64,000 nucleotides of DNA from Lindgomyces ingoldianus (GCF_010093535.1 NW_022985169.1:124001-188000); one strand, 5' to 3'; numbered from the stretch's first letter, positions 23,175 through 34,516 are shown. Program-made: numbers and translations. The notes: generated from the sequence alone by a model not told the origin.

Positions 23175-23639
23175 TCACCCCTCTCGACCTGGTGTAACCA
23201 TGCGCACAATGCTCGGCTTGAAAATGCACACCGGTACGGCAGAGGAAAGCTCCCTCTTCAAAGGCCCGTTGTAGCTTTCAAGAACCACATCGTCATCACC
23301 TTCAAAGATCCCAGCTCGGTTCTGTTCTACCTTCATATGCATCTTGACGGTTCCGCGTACCGGCACCCCCCGGACCCAGTCTCCTAGGTCATACAAGTGG
23401 AATTTGTTCGCTTCTTCGATCATTTTATTCCACCTTATTGGTTTGAGAGGCAATCTGAAACAACATTGCTCGTCGACGCAAGAGTTTCCATGCGCGTCTG
23501 GGCTAATACGTGAACAGAGAAAAAAAAAATCTATTTTAGCCTGACCTCGTGTTCCTACGCTTCCTAAGCTTTCTCGATATAGTGTCCAAATCAGATCTCG
23601 AGATGTCCCATCCTCTCCTTCAATTCCAATTACATCCAA
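23175..23639 (-). CDS. Hypothetical coding segment downstream of the BTB gene
   Basis: An open frame on the same strand as the BTB gene and 41 bp beyond its stop. The C-terminal 110 residues look truly coding: DEQCCFRLPLKPIRW, FHLYDLGDWVRGVPVRG, MKVEQNRAGIFEGDDD, ending CIFKPSIVRMVTPGREG. The earlier part contains KIDFFFLCSR, encoded by a T-rich tract that looks like an intron (GTCAGG...TATTAG at about 23544-23500). It may be a separate short gene, or the last exon of the BTB gene if that gene is spliced; I could not settle a phase-consistent join. No family recognised. Confidence 0.45.
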   Translation of the reverse strand: MDVIGIEGEDGTSRDLIWTLYRESLGSVGTRGQAKIDFFFLCSRISPDAHGNSCVDEQCCFRLPLKPIRWNKMIEEANKFHLYDLGDWVRGVPVRGTVKMHMKVEQNRAGIFEGDDDVVLESYNGPLKRELSSAVPVCIFKPSIVRMVTPGREG

Positions 23640-23680
23640 TCTCTTATATTGTTCTCCCTATACTAGTTCTCTCACCTACT

Positions 23681-24370
23681 TCAATACCCTTCACCCATGC
23701 CTTCTGCACTTTTTTCTGTTTCGACTTTTGTACCACAAACATCAGCATTAAAGATCACTTCATTCTTCCAAGTAACTGCCTCTTTATACGCCTCTTCCAC
23801 GTACTCATCTGGATCGTCCCCTCCCACCTTCCAGCATGCCTTCCCACACTTAAGCCGCTCGCCTCGTTGAACCATATGAGCAAAGATTCCTCGGGGACAA
23901 ACAAACCGCTCTCGTTTCGTCACCAAAATTTCCCTCTGGACGACTTCTACATTAGGATTCATAACGAATGGCTGTCCTGGAGCACCATTAACTTCATGGA
24001 TCTCTGGGCCATGTGACTTGATTGTGATCGCCTTGAGATACTGCTTCGCTTCGATCCACTTAGCAAGCTCATAGATTCCGAAATACTCCGCTTCTACATA
24101 GAGAGCGTGGTAAAGCGCATAGTCAAACCCTTTCTCCATATTCCAGAACAAAGGGAAGGTGTTCGGACGGCGGAGATGTCGAAGCAAGTGAGCGAAGAGA
24201 TCGGGATCAGCGTCGATGAAGAACGAACCATCTTCCCGGGGATCGCCAATCCATCGGGATAGTTGAGCTGCGAAGAATCCAGATCCTGTGGCAAGGGTGT
24301 CTATTCGGGTGAGGAATTTGCGGCCGCCGACGTTGAGGGTGATGGTGTCTGAGGGAACGCTGTCGGCCAT
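23681..24370 (-). CDS. BTB/POZ domain protein of the potassium-channel tetramerisation (T1) type
   Basis: A 229-aa frame from ATG 24370. The first 100 residues are a T1-type BTB fold as in KCTD proteins: ITLNVGGRKFLTRIDTL, then a Phe-rich stretch and EDGSFFIDADPDLFAHLLRH followed by LRR and a long helix. Proteins of this kind are often adaptors for Cullin-3 ubiquitin ligases or self-assemble into rings; no channel spans follow, so it is not an ion channel. The C-terminal half (about 125-229) is not recognised; it has spaced cysteines (CPRG, CGKACW, CGTK). The longer frame from 24460 adds residues unlike the family, so the inner ATG is preferred. The stop at 23681 may lie in an intron, given the coding-like segment just downstream. 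Confidence 0.8.
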   Translation of the reverse strand: MADSVPSDTITLNVGGRKFLTRIDTLATGSGFFAAQLSRWIGDPREDGSFFIDADPDLFAHLLRHLRRPNTFPLFWNMEKGFDYALYHALYVEAEYFGIYELAKWIEAKQYLKAITIKSHGPEIHEVNGAPGQPFVMNPNVEVVQREILVTKRERFVCPRGIFAHMVQRGERLKCGKACWKVGGDDPDEYVEEAYKEAVTWKNEVIFNADVCGTKVETEKSAEGMGEGY

Positions 24371-25042
24371 TATTGATTCGAGATGAAAGAACGGTTGAGA
24401 GGATTTCAGGAGTGCGTTCCCGATGAGACTACAGTCCTTTATATAGAAAGAAAGACTCACTCAAAAGTTCGGTGAGTAGCAAACCGCTTGCCACAATTCA
24501 GGCATCTATTTGCTTCCAAACATCACTAGTCCACGTGCTAGAGAACTCCTTTCATTGTCCCTTATTGCCTGAGTATTCTCGCATAATTGCTATCCACAAA
24601 CACAGTAGCGCAATAACCCGGTATCAAACGCCTCTCGACTCGCTTGAGCAGGTTTTCCACGAAGTAGAAGATGCAACGCGAAAACTCTCGTTGTCGCTAA
24701 GTGGCTACTTTGAGAACTGTTTTGCCAACACCGTAAACATACTGTTCGAGTACTTCAGAAGACGCAACTAGTTGATTTGCCCACTTCATAGGCATTGCTA
24801 CACTTGGCTTCCGGACAATGTGATTTTTCAAGATCTCCATTGTCAAGCCTTGCTACGATCCACTTGTCCAAGCACTCTCGGCAAGCGCCCCTGCTCTATG
24901 CGCAGTGCAGAGTCATCTTGTTAATGAATTCGATCACGCCCCGAACCTCTTAGCAGATGGTACTATCCTTCGTAGATAAAGGGTCGGATAGACGAACTCT
25001 CTTTAGGAAGTGCGCTAAACGGGAGGCTGGAACAGAATTCTC
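24371..25042. other. Intergenic, no gene seen
   Basis: Upstream region of the BTB gene. A 99-codon frame on the plus strand (24472-24771) has no recognisable features. Confidence 0.4.
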
Positions 25043-25594
25043 CTATGTTACAGCTTCCGGAATGGTCACAGGGCCGGATGGCGGAGGAGGAGCTACCATG
25101 ACATATGGTGTCGGAAGTAGATACTGCAACGTATCCTTAGATTTCTGGAGGAGAGTTTGGTCTCGGTAACTAGATATGGATGGTTCGGATGGTTCGGATG
25201 GCGTAGTGACGGGGACCATTGCAGCTCGTCCTGCCAGTCTCCGCCTATTAGAGTAAGAAAAGAGCATCATAATAGCGAGGAAAACAAGAACGCTCGATAC
25301 TATATATATGTATGGTTTGAATCCATAAGTTGCAAGATTTCCCGTCACTTTGGAGCTTGTATCAGCACATGCCCCAGTTGTAGGTGCTGCTATGCCATCA
25401 CTTGAAACGGTGAGATATGTTAAGCACAATTTCGACTGAAAGGAAGTCATTGGAGAGTCCAAGGTCTGAGTAATGACTTGAGATGTGATGGCAACGTTGA
25501 CCGTTCGGTATGAGGAGGATCCTGGTGAGACTACGGTCGGCGACTTTGATGGGCTCGTAGTTGGTGTTGAGTATGTCGAGGTCGCAGTTGACAT
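25043..25594 (-). CDS. Ser/Thr-rich single-pass membrane protein, hypothetical
   Basis: A 183-aa frame. The first 50 residues are almost all Ser, Thr and Pro (likely O-glycosylated stalk). One strong membrane span follows at about residues 94-113 (IYIVSSVLVFLAIMMLFSYS) with a basic flank NRRRLAGR, so the C terminus is probably cytoplasmic and proline-rich (LLPTPYVMVAPPPPSG). Such a layout is common in fungal cell-wall or sensor-type surface proteins. There is no clear signal peptide, so an upstream exon may be missing; an adjoining open frame to 25625 exists in another frame. No family recognised. Confidence 0.45.
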   Translation of the reverse strand: MSTATSTYSTPTTSPSKSPTVVSPGSSSYRTVNVAITSQVITQTLDSPMTSFQSKLCLTYLTVSSDGIAAPTTGACADTSSKVTGNLATYGFKPYIYIVSSVLVFLAIMMLFSYSNRRRLAGRAAMVPVTTPSEPSEPSISSYRDQTLLQKSKDTLQYLLPTPYVMVAPPPPSGPVTIPEAVT

Positions 25595-26000
25595 TAAAGA
25601 CGCTTGAGAAACAAGTTAGTCGCAATTAATGCCCGTTGGCGTCTTACCCCCTACCCGCTTGTTCTACGGCAGGAACGCTTTGGTAAGCTGCTCCGTGGTC
25701 CAAATAGGTCGTTGCTTGGCAAAAAGAGACGTGAGCGGAAATACATCTGTAAGGTTGGCGTATATAGTCCATGTTGCTCCGGATGAACTATCAAATCTTA
25801 AACCTCAGACCTTCAAAATGTCAGAATGGTTAAGGATGCATATTCACCATATACCAGTAATGGTAGGTCTCCGATAGAACGTATTTCGAAAGCAGCCAGT
25901 GAATATTTTGGTAGCATCTTTAACGCAACCAGCATACTGTCTCTATGTGAGAAATGGATAGCTGGTTGTACAAGTTAAACTTCTCCTTAAGAACGCATCA

Positions 26001-26219
26001 TCAAGCTGCTACTATGGAGATCACTCGTGTGAGGTGCATAAATGTTCCACTACTGTACTCCCAACTGTACTCCCAACTAAAGAAGAGTGAATGGGCAGAA
26101 TCCGGTAAAGGCGAAATTATTGAAAAGGAAGACTCAAGTGATACAGGTGCTACAGGAAGAGGCTTGGCGAAAGCTATGCTACTAGCAAGAGCAGCTACGA
26201 CGAGGACGAAAATAAACAT
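26001..26219 (-). CDS. Possible small secreted protein, 72 aa
   Basis: The frame starts with a textbook signal peptide (MFIFVLVVAALASSIAFA) before KPLPVAPVSLESS. The rest is short and has no cysteine. Two tandem copies of a 12-bp unit encode SWEYSWEY. A GTTGGG splice donor could also end a first exon there, with the rest elsewhere. Weak candidate. Confidence 0.3.
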   Translation of the reverse strand: MFIFVLVVAALASSIAFAKPLPVAPVSLESSFSIISPLPDSAHSLFFSWEYSWEYSSGTFMHLTRVISIVAA

Positions 26220-28631
26220 CAGTGGGGAGAGTATTGTTAACCAATGCCTAACGGGGAGGCCTGGAAGACAAGAGTACAGGGATTACGGATTGCGCAAGTC
26301 TTTTAATGAATCCCCGCTTCTTACGTGAACCCAACCAGGCCAAATTTAGCTTTCCAAAAGAAAAGTTAGACATTCAGCTACCCAATTTGCCTTGCAAAAG
26401 CAAAAGCAAGCAAATAAGGCGCGGAGTTGGAAGGTACAGTCGGTGATGCCTCTTCTTCGCGCCTGTAGACGGGACCCTAATTCTCGGAGATTTGTCGTCG
26501 ATATGGGAACGCGGGCAGCTCCAAATCTTTTGGTTACTCATGGGCCATATGTCAAAGAGGCTCCAAAGATTGCGAAATGTGAATTTGTGTTCCTTGCTCC
26601 ATCACGTGATTTTGGAATGTGAGGTTGACAACAATTGCGCGAATTGAAAAAAAATATTGGACTCCAAACTTCAGTATTTATTCCCATGTCACTCGCTGAT
26701 GTAATAAAGTAAGTGATAATCGCGCATAACTTATTTAAATGCCGATTTCGCATAAGAAGCTACAATACGTAAGTTAATGAATGGACGGGAATCCTGGGGG
26801 AACGATCCTTCAAGGTCGGGCTTTGACTTTGCAAGGTAATATGCCTCACCTCCAGCACCTAAACTTTCTGATCAAAGCGGATAAATGGGGGTGGTGCTTC
26901 ATACCAGCAAAGATATCGGACGGAGCAATATGCTCAGCCGGTGAAGCTTGCATCAGATAGCTCAGGCACATCTGAAGATGGGACAAGAAATGGAAAAGAT
27001 GCCACTGCCTTATGAACAAGATTAGCAAGAGCGAAATCGCCGACAGCAGCCACAGGAATACAAAGATAGATCAAAATTTGCATCTAAAAACTAGGAATTA
27101 GAACAGCTGAATCCAAAAACAAGCGCTTGTGAAGAGCAGGGTGTGCATACCATTTTATCTCTCTTCGCAGACTCTTCAAATAGCGGGATCGGTGCTAATA
27201 ACGTGGCCGAAACGTGTGCCAGAATCTGCCTCTTAAAATGAATTAGAAACCTTATCATGCCCATTTTCGGAGCTTTGTGAAAAACAAAGATCTTAACGGC
27301 AACGGATAATCATCCAACGAGAAAGCGCTATAATTGAATGAGCGAATTGGAAAACGCACACAAGCCACCCTATTCATGCGCAGCCTCTTTTTTACAATTT
27401 AGTTTCCGTTGTTTGGTTTGAACATGAACAGTTGTGAAGCGAGCTGAAGGAAAATATGGATCTCTTTCGAACGATCTCGGCGACGTAGTTTGGAATTCAG
27501 AATGGAGGGATGCTGTGATGTTGCGAAAATGGGGACATAACCACATGGAGGAGAACCCGCCACGACCTTATGATGGAAATTGCAAAGGTAGGTGTTATGC
27601 GTTTAAGAATAGGTGTGTAATTAATCGCTCTTTTACTTAGGTTCGAGAGCCTAAGGAGAACGAAAGGGCCCTCAGATGGCCGTCCACGAGCATGATCTAA
27701 CATGCTTGTAAAAATAGCGCGGACTTTGACTACTGAGTCTTCCTGAGGATATTGTTAGAGCTGGTTGAGCTGGGGAACGATGCCGAAGGATTAGGATGTG
27801 TGACCGAAAGCACGATTTTGTCCGAGTTCTTTCCTGAAGATGATGTTATCTGATGAGACCAAGCAGAGCAAGCGAGTTTGAGGCCTGAAGTGAAACGCCT
27901 CAAAGCCAGTAGCAAAGAGGTACGAGAATTAGCAAGCCTAATTGGGAAGAGGTGTCGCAGTAGATAACGTGAGTGACAAATAAACCCGGCCCAGTGGGCA
28001 GAAAATCCCACGTGATGCCTCCTCTGTTTCTGCCGAAGAAATACAAATAGTCCTGTAGCCCTATGCGTGCTCGACATCGGAGGAACATGCAGGAAATAGC
28101 CACTCACAATGCCTAGTGCCTCATCGAAGGATAGAATTGTGGTGTTGTGGCTGATTCCGTTTCTGAGACACATGGGACGAAATCGGATTAGCGATTCTCC
28201 AACTAGCGAATCAGATCCGAACCTTGGACGGTCTGAACCACGAAACGCAACACCATGCCAGCCGATACCCGAAACAAGCTGGAGATAGAGTGTTAGGGTC
28301 GTTTAAAGTTCCTTGATCCCAGGAGAAAGGGAATAAAACAACGTGTCGGGTATCCTAAGAATAGAGGCACAAATTCTTGGGCCTGACGGAGTGTGAAACT
28401 CTACAGGTCGAACGAGGGACATGCCCGAGGCGTCGAATGTTGGGCGTAGAGATAGGAGCGACGGGATGGGGTGCGGAAGAGATATATTTGGCTCTGTGTC
28501 CTGGTTCCGGAAGATGACTTCACCGCGTCCAGGCTTCCTACGACTGCAGTGATTTTTGATAAATTATGGGCTCTCAGCTAGATTACCCATTCGCCACGAA
28601 GACTTCGGTCGATTCCCTTCATCTCTTGAAA
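26220..28631. other. Long intergenic region, no convincing gene
   Basis: 2.4 kb with only short frames. A minus-strand frame of 147 codons (28173-27730) lacks recognisable motifs and has unlikely composition. Parts at 26640-26760 and 27230-27420 are AT-rich. Confidence 0.4.
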
Positions 28632-28856
28632 ATGATTCTCTCTGCCTTTTGCGTTGCCCTCTTCTTCATTGGAGCCGCAATCTCGGACGGTTGTCACCCT
28701 GGCGTCGAAACTCGAACCGGTTACAGTCCCTCGGCTCCTCACGTAGGGCGCGCGATCTACAACTGCAGATCTGAAAAGATGATTGAAGATTGTGGAATGA
28801 GACACTCAGAGTTATATGTTGCCGAAGGGTTGATGGGATACAAATGCAAAGATTAA
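28632..28856 (+). CDS. Small secreted protein with four cysteines
   Basis: A 74-aa product. ATG 28632 is preferred to 28566, because it places a signal peptide (MILSAFCVALFFIGAAISDG) at the very start. The mature part of about 55 residues has four cysteines (21, 45, 54, 72) and no membrane span: DGCHPGVETRTG, AIYNCRSEKMIEDCGMRHSE, GYKCKD. Size, secretion and even cysteine number are typical of fungal effector-like or antimicrobial-like small secreted proteins; no family is recognised, and the role is unknown. Confidence 0.6.
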   Translation: MILSAFCVALFFIGAAISDGCHPGVETRTGYSPSAPHVGRAIYNCRSEKMIEDCGMRHSELYVAEGLMGYKCKD

Positions 28857-29681
28857 CTGAGATGATGCGAAGGTCAGGTTCCGCATGGCGGTTCTGGTGG
28901 TTCTGAAAGGACATTACTGACTCGAGGATAGGATTCTCCTGCAATCAACCAGATAAAGTTTAACTCAGTGAGAATTCGTCCTTCGTTTCTCCTGCTAAGG
29001 CATGCATGGTTGTTCCGAGGACTTCGGAATAGCGTAGAGCTTTCATGTACATAGCTTCTTATTCGTTTGTTGAGAAAAACAACAACGTGGTCAATACCAA
29101 TGGTCGATTGGGTTGCCAAAAGAGAAATTTACAAATATCAATTGCCCGTGGTATACTCGTTGAGGTTTTCCAAAGCTCCTTGAGCATCAGGTGAATGAAA
29201 GTCTGTGGGTGTTGTCCGCATAAACTTCCCTTTCTAGCGCTAGTGTGACCCGCTATCATCGATGATTCTAACCAATGAATATTGTGCCTTGCAAAAAGCT
29301 GGTTACCATCAGATTTTTCAGGAGAACGGCCGTGAAAGGGTAGCAATGCTGAAACAAGAGATATAACTTAGTTACTTATGCAACTCACCAATCCTCTACA
29401 GCACACTATATTTTTTTTCTCTTATTTTTATTTTTAGTAACGTCTTCTTAAGATTAAATTATAGTTTACTTCTAGCTTTGAAGTTTGTTGTTCATCCTTT
29501 TTACCTGTGCGCGCGCCAAGGGCTTGGCAGCACAAGCGGTGCACAGAACCTCCAGCTATTGGTTGAAATTCTGGCTGTAACAAGGTTTTTGCAAGACACA
29601 ATAAACATCCGATAAGTTCCTGCGAATTCTCAGAATGACCACCAACTTCTCATCATCGCCCTGCAGCCGATCTTTTCGAAG
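28857..29681. other. Intergenic, promoter side of the ureohydrolase gene
   Basis: No gene seen. An AT-rich tract lies at about 29400-29470. Confidence 0.4.
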
Positions 29682-32186
29682 ATGGCTCTCTCCTTTCTCT
29701 TACCCCTCCTAGCCTACGCCTCCTCTGCACGTGAGATCACCTTTCCATTGATATCTAGCTTCTCACAACAATTTGTTTCTGCCCAGGGTGGTGTAGACAT
29801 TAGTACTGGATCCGCATTTGCAGGATTAATGACCTATGCCAACCTCCCATACGTACATTGCTTGGCTGGAGAGGGCCAAGAGGTAGAAAGCTACGATATC
29901 GCAATCATTGGAGCTCCATTTGACACTGTATGTTTGATTTCTAGTTCTTGACGTTGCAGGAAGGACGTATCCAAGAATCAGGGCAAATAGGAAACTGAGC
30001 TGCGGTGTCGGGTACCACGGCCTTTTGGTACAAGCGCGATGTGTTGCCACCAGGCGAGAGCGTGTTACTCAATGTAACGCCTGTGGCGGCCATCGGACTG
30101 AATCGGAAGATACAGAATCTGGACACAATTATGGGATTGGGAGCCCTTCAGGCCTACGCGGATGATATCGCTGGCCGAGGGCAATAATTAACAATGCGAC
30201 GAAACGTCATAATCAGCCGAGCGCCTTCGAGTTGCGACCGAAGACAGGAAGTGCTGTTTTGCTTCCTGGAGATTCAAATGTCGTCGCTACAAAGTCTTCG
30301 GAATCTGTACTAGGGTACATACCTGCTGGAGGAATATTGGACACACGCAGCATCACCTTCGCTAATTTGTGCAAATAACTCGAATCTAGTTCAGCAATCG
30401 TAAGAGCTCAAGCTGACATTTCAGTAGGGTGTCACAGCCCGACCAGGAGCCCGTTTCGGCCCGAGTGGAATCCGCCGGGGATCGCGGAGGATTGCCCCTG
30501 AAGCTGCCTGGGACATTTATACTGGTAGGCACTCTTTCGGTTAAGATTATTCCTACCTTTGTGAGGTTAGATTTCGCGCGTGGCTAGACACCGTCGTGCA
30601 GGGTGGGTACATGCTGTTAAAGGACCATACAAAGCAGGAGAATTTCGCCATTCATCGAGGAAACGTTGCAAAGCTGGGGTCAGCCAAAAGTTCCTAACGT
30701 GGAGTCTTCTTAGCGGCTTCATCGGATAGTCGATGCGACGGTAATTTGCATGTTATAAGGTGACTCTCGATCGTCGAGGCTCTTCACGCCTCGTGCACTC
30801 TCATGGATGCCCAAGTTGTCAATGCTAACAGTGGATTTCCCGAATCTAGGAGAAAACGTGTTCCTCGACTGGGCGAAAGTAATTGATTGCGGGGATGCAC
30901 CTTTAACATTCCTCGTCAGCCTTTCTACCTTTGGTTAACGAGTGAGGAAGCTAAACTAATAGCAAGGACAATACTGTTGCCTTGAAACAGCTTGATGCGA
31001 CCCACAAGGTGAGTAGTAAATTGCTTGCGTGATTGAGGTACTGCATCCACAGTAGCGCTTGATCACTGGGTGACAATTCGCCAACGCCGATGTGGTAGAT
31101 CATCTCGGGCCGTCGAGCGAATTCCAGCGAATTCCCGACACCGCGAATCATCATGTTGGGTGGAGATCATACCACAACTCTTTCTGCTTTGAGGTCTACC
31201 TACCAACATTGGGGGGAGGTTAGCGTAATACATTTCGATAGCCATCTAGGTAAGGCCACGGCTTGAATCTAAATGCATATGAGCTGACAAAATTCTGACT
31301 AGATACGTGGGATCCAATGGTGTTGGGTAAAGTCTGCCTCATAGTAATGGTATCCGAAGGCTAACATGAACCCAGGTGGTGGCATATCGCACTATGCGTG
31401 AGTTGAGTGTTAAATAATAGGCCGAAATTGGAAAGCCGCTGAGCATCATTTAGAGGGGTTAATCACGGCACATTCTTACACATCGCCCACGAGGAAGGCT
31501 TGATTCGTAATACGTCGGTACACGCTGGTATTAGAGCCCCTATGCTCCGGCCAAAAGGAGACCTAAGAAACGATTTCAGATGCGGATTTGAAATAATAAA
31601 GGCGAGAGAGATCGATCGTGTAGGTGTGAAAGGCATCATTGAGGGCCTTAAGCGGAGGGTGGGTCAGTCTAAGGTCTACATTAGCGTCGATATAGATGTC
31701 CTCGACCCAGCGTTCGCACCAGGTCAGTACTACCACTCCCTCTTCATAAGAAAATGGCAACATAATACCCCTTTTTGGGAATGGCAAGCAGCCTGTCAGT
31801 GGGGTCAGCCTGAGCTGCAGTGTAGCCGTGGCAAACTTAGTCTTAAAGCCGGCGCATGTCTTGGTAGTCCTAATGGGCAAGTGGCTAATAATCGTTCTAA
31901 ACAGCGACTGGGACTGCAGAAGTTGGGGGCTGGACGACACGTGAGTTGCTGTCGGTCCTAGATGGCCTGAGCGGGATGCAAATCATCGGGGCGGATGTTG
32001 GTGCGTCCCCTCTCGACGGCTCTTACCTCCGAGCTATGGAGTTACTGACCCTCCATACTTGCAGTCGAAGTCGCTCCAATCTATGACAATCCTGGCGAGA
32101 CAACCCTGCTTGCTGCAGCCGAAGTCGTTCATTCGTTAGTGGCGCTCATGGTGCAACGCCCTGTAGAGTGTACTCGTGCCGTGTAA
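29682..32186 (+). CDS. Ureohydrolase of the arginase/agmatinase family, 10 exons
   Basis: Hydrolyses a guanidino compound (agmatine likely, from family resemblance) to urea and an amine, using a two-manganese centre. Exons: 29682-29927, 30428-30524, 30850-30914, 30967-31008, 31099-31249, 31303-31326, 31376-31397, 31454-31722, 31905-32000, 32065-32186. All phases agree; the product is 377 aa. Metal ligands are complete: GGDHTTTLS (His), DSHLDTW (Asp-x-His-x-Asp, split by intron 5) and [11 protein letters not shown] (Asp-x-Asp). The start [16 protein letters not shown] looks like a signal peptide, as in other fungal secreted agmatinase-like proteins. Introns 1, 2 and 8 are 500, 325 and 182 bp, long for this region. 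In unspliced reading the gene looks broken; it is not. Confidence 0.88.
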
Positions 32187-32786
32187 TATGCTAGCACCAG
32201 CCTGTTGTGTGGTAGGCTGTAAAATTGTACAGACCAGCGTGTTGGTAATTGGGAAATTATTCTCTAGTTGAATGTAGACTACCGGAAGGAAAATGAAAAC
32301 AGACAACTGCGAGATAGACGTCAAGTAAGACAGGATGACAAAGGAATGTTCTCATGGAACATCTAAAATCAAGCTCCCAGCAGAGACAATACATGCGCCA
32401 ATGGGATGGACTGGCAGAGTTTGTAGCATTACTGGCAGATGTTGCATTTTAGGCTTGCACAACAGATATTTCGGCCCTCATTACACATCGCCGCGCCGAT
32501 AGAACCTTACTGGTAGAGTATCTTCCTAGCTCTGTGAACAGATTTCTGCCTAAAGGGATGTAAGATGGTGACGCAATTTCGTCGTCGAGTTAGTTGATGG
32601 AAAGAAGACGTCGGGGGTATAATGAGTGAAGACAGATCTCGGCAGGTGATAAAGGATTTTAGTGTGGCGCATCCTTGATGTGGCGGTGCCACTACAACCC
32701 CGCACCCAGCTGTCTCTAATATCAACCTCACCCGCAAGAATTGACACACATCACCCCAATCACAGTCCCTTCTCCTATTGATCACC
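32187..32786. other. Intergenic, no gene seen
   Basis: Short frames only. Contains the 3' flank of the ureohydrolase gene and the promoter of the cytochrome-b5-like gene. Confidence 0.4.
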
Positions 32787-33378
32787 ATGTCCGACGGTAC
32801 TGAACAAACAAAGAAATTTGAACCAAAACAAACGGTTCAGCTGGCTCCCCCAAAAGACGATCAGATCACACCTGAATACTTATCAAAATGCAACGGTGAG
32901 CTTTTGCCACATCATAATTGCACGATATCATTCTGACGAGTATTCCGTAGGGACCAATGAAGGATATCCCACTCTAGTCGCAATTAAGGTACCCACAAAG
33001 AGTCCTTCAAGCCGGCTGAAGCTGTTAGTGGTTGCGTGAATCAAAAATTTACAACATTTCAGGGAACTGTTTTCGACGTAACCGGCAAGGATTCATATGC
33101 CCCAGGAAAGCAGTATCACGGTTCGTTGCGGCATTCGTATGGTTCTTCGAATTCGGTCTACCCAGGAAACTAACTTTGGATGCCCTCTACTAGTTTTTGC
33201 GGGCAAGGAGCCAAATCGGGCTCTCGCCTCGTCGTCCTTAAAACTAGAGGACTGCACACCTGAGTACGAAGATCTTGCTGAAGACAAAAAGAAGGTTCTC
33301 GACGACTGGTTTACCTTCTTTAGCAAGCGATATAATATCGTTGGAAAGCTTCAATCCGATACCGGCTCAAATTTGTAG
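32787..33378 (+). CDS. Cytochrome b5-like heme/steroid-binding protein (MAPR type)
   Basis: Four exons: 32787-32895, 32951-32988, 33063-33120 and 33194-33378; phases agree and the product is 129 aa. The joined protein shows the membrane-associated progesterone receptor pattern: DQITPEYLSKCNGTNEGYP, VAIKGTVFDVTGKDSYAP, YHVFAGKEPNRALASSSL, then a C-terminal helix EDKKKVLDDWFTFF. MAPR proteins bind heme through tyrosines and support P450 enzymes (yeast Dap1). Unlike Dap1 this one has no N-terminal membrane span, so it is probably soluble, as in many short fungal members. The last residues after the helix (YNIVGKLQSDTGSNL) are ordinary. Confidence 0.88.
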
Positions 33379-33396
33379 ACAAGTACGCCACATCTC

Positions 33397-34516
33397 TTAC
33401 GGGGAACCCTACAAGGATCACAATGGATTCACGGCTCAAGTAGTACATAAATTGGTTGACCAGACTCTGTGCTCCAAACCTCAACAATATTTGTGTCACA
33501 GCAACCCATTCCTATCCAGTCAACTCATTGGGAAGGGGCTTCAACAGCAACTTTCCGGTTCTATCTTCACGCTGGCCGTTCTGAAATTAATATATTTTAC
33601 TATAAAAATAACTGCCTTATCGCTCCGGAAACGTCAATATCCGACCGGAGACTCCTCACTAAATAGATTTCTCGACCGCTTCCTAACACACTATTTTTTG
33701 AAACCGACGGGTGATACATCTGACGCGGCGGCCATTTTTCGGATAGCTAACCGAACCTTAAACCCACCGTGGTGGTCATGGAACACAGGTTCTTGACCAT
33801 ATACCCCACCAATTGGTTCCTCGCGATGCAAATCAGGTTTCCGTGATTGGCTTAGAAAGAATCATTCAGTTGGAAATTGACTTTCTACCTTATGTGACGT
33901 ATGATGCTGATACAACACTAACAAAGAAAGTAGGTAACGGGTATACAGCCCGTCTAGACCGTCTAGCCCATCTCAACATCGCCACGTCGTGTTATCGTTC
34001 GGCGCCGTGGCAACATAACCTCAGGTGTGAATACATAGCTGCTGAAACCAACGAAATCAGATGGACCTGCCATTTATTTGCCTTCGTCCTCCTCTTATCA
34101 GCACTAAAACCGCCACTGAAGTCCCTGAAAACGAACAGGTCGGTTTGCTACCGGCTCAAACTATCTCGTCGTATCTTTATGGAGTACAAGGCTCTAGCGG
34201 CTTATCTTCCCTTTGCGATGCTGTAAACTGGTTGTGTGTTTTCCCTCCTGATTCCATTGGTCTGGATCATGGGGATTTGGTTCGCGCAGCAATCCTTGCA
34301 CATTCTCTCACGGACCCACCACTCTCGCTTCATCGTCCAGACACCAAAGCATTGATGGAGGGGATCATTGCGGGCAAAGTGGCAATGGCTTGTGACTCTC
34401 TTTTCTTCGTGTCCGCACTGTTGAAAGTGTACTCTCTCGAAAAAGCACATGACGTGGATGAGCAGAATTCGAATTCGGAAATGGAGTTGTTAAAGTCAAA
34501 GTTGAAGCTGGCCTAA
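33397..34516 (+). other. Unrecognised coding-like block in three frames
   Basis: Three consecutive segments in different frames read like protein: 33397-33796 (FLDRFLTHYFLKPTGDTSDA and IFRIANRTLNPPWW), about 33785-33950 (QVLDHIPHQLVPRDANQ, VIGLERIIQLEIDFLPY) and about 34040-34516 (TISSYLYGVQGSSGLSS, DHGDLVRAAILAHSLTDP, SLFFVSALLKVYSLEKAH, stop at 34516). They may be exons of one gene or a frameshifted pseudogene. I found no clean GT...AG join between the first two; the shift there is small. I do not recognise the family. The block begins about 20 bp after the cytochrome-b5-like gene. Confidence 0.4.

Noticed and set aside
27730..28173. Minus-strand frame of 147 codons
   Set aside because: Composition and lack of motifs suggest chance; no start context or neighbouring exons.
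30005..30187. 60-codon frame between ureohydrolase exons 1 and 2
   Set aside because: Not called as a gene: it lies inside a phase-consistent intron and has no recognised family. Kept only as an observation.
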